A stretch of 64,000 nt of DNA from Methanoplanus sp. FWC-SCC4. GTDB lineage: Archaea; Halobacteriota; Methanomicrobia; Methanomicrobiales; Methanomicrobiaceae. Below are positions 63,636-64,000 of this stretch, piece by piece. Within the stretch, counting starts at the first letter, position 1. Each line of letters starts with the position of its first letter. Under the pieces are notes generated by a model. It was not told the DNA's origin, did not search any database, and was given only the letters and a program-made list of their open reading frames with translations. Location of the stretch: contig NZ_CP043875.1 of assembly GCF_032878975.1 (NCBI RefSeq), positions 1,108,370-1,172,369 on the forward strand. Direction: 5' to 3'. The position numbers and the translations under genes are program-made.

Positions 63636-64000
63636 TCATTCCCCGGGCATATAACCAAATGTCTGAATCCAGATGTCGCCATAAACAAGTCTGTAGATTT
63701 CTCCGGTATGGGCATCTATCCTTAATACGCCTATTTTAGGAGTGTCCCCGGTCTTTTCATGCACCTCACGGCTCTCCTTATCGCTGCATGCAATGTACCA
63801 GACAAGCGAAAGAGGTTTGGGATCATCGGCATAAACATATTCATCCGGGTCCCACCACAGAAGATAACTGTCATGTGTCCAGACTTCTGAGAACTCTAAG
63901 CCCAGATCATCAATATTGTATTTTTCTGAAATTTTGTCCTTAAATATCTGTTTTGCTTCTTCAAGTGTTATTTCAGGTTCAGGTGAAAGGGTTGTCAGTC
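63636..64000 (-). CDS. PepSY-like lipoprotein, C-terminal part (runs off window)
   Basis: The last 121 codons of another cassette-type lipoprotein. The reading ends in IDAHTGEIYRLVYGDIWIQT and FGYMPGE with a TGA stop; upstream are LTTLSPEPEITLEEAKQIFK and DDPKPLSLVWYIACSD, the same segments as in cassettes B and C. Its 5' end and any further cassette genes lie beyond the right edge. No ABC gene follows it on this side; instead regulator 2 does. Confidence 0.85.
   Translation of the reverse strand, partial: LTTLSPEPEITLEEAKQIFKDKISEKYNIDDLGLEFSEVWTHDSYLLWWDPDEYVYADDPKPLSLVWYIACSDKESREVHEKTGDTPKIGVLRIDAHTGEIYRLVYGDIWIQTFGYMPGE

Overview
The window is a piece of archaeal chromosome, most likely from a hydrogenotrophic methanogen of the Methanomicrobiales type. 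The evidence is archaeal PCNA next to the large primase subunit, Alba, ribosomal protein S17e, a tRNA-Glu without encoded CCA, two F420H2:NADP oxidoreductases, the split archaeal glutamate synthase, an NrpR-type operator, TATA-box promoters and many S-layer-like surface proteins. Genus is an inference; no mcr or rRNA gene is present.

Layout. (1) 1-3.3 kb, nitrogen assimilation: the 5' end of the glutaminase part of glutamate synthase, a decayed glutamine synthetase gene, then amtB-glnK behind a consensus GGAA-N6-TTCC operator. (2) 3.6-9.2 kb: an exported CARDB/S-layer-like protein, a MacB/LolD-type ABC pair, an HTH-FHA regulator and a membrane Ser/Thr kinase, all on one strand. (3) 9.2-27 kb, mostly minus strand: an amidotransferase overlapping dph6, acetolactate decarboxylase, a YgiQ radical SAM protein, the FMN domain of glutamate synthase, an iron alcohol dehydrogenase between two npdG paralogues, a soluble MCP, Mrp/ApbC, a PEBP protein, a dNTPase, two small HTH regulators with a palindromic operator, an M20 peptidase, moaA and rlmE. 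(4) 27.3-34.3 kb: pcn-priL, a ThiN protein, rps17e, dapA-dapB, a ferredoxin, asd, albA and tRNA-Glu; mostly housekeeping. (5) 34.5-38.1 kb: a glycine betaine/choline-type ABC uptake operon, followed by a beta-propeller surface protein and a decayed gene fragment.

(6) 39.6-64 kb is the unusual part. A five-gene cassette is repeated in tandem on the minus strand: a small secreted protein, a PepSY-like lipoprotein, an ABC ATPase and two NosY-like ABC-2 permeases. Three copies are full length (one with a stub in place of the secreted-protein gene), one has lost its ABC genes, one is rearranged with a larger cargo gene, a new 3-TM protein and a decayed permease, and another lipoprotein runs off the right edge. 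All five secreted-protein genes share nearly the same signal peptide, a roughly 370-bp non-coding leader and a promoter-proximal motif (core TGTAAAGNATTGTGGCGTAA), while their mature parts differ strongly. A sixth copy of the motif points the other way, in front of a secreted-protein gene that is followed by a membrane-anchored double winged-helix regulator. A second regulator of the same design lies at 62.8-63.5 kb.

The best reading of region 6 is a multicopy, diversifying surface or secreted-protein system with dedicated lipoprotein/ABC partners and a shared regulon motif. Its function (antagonism and self-immunity, signalling, or envelope stress) cannot be decided from sequence alone.
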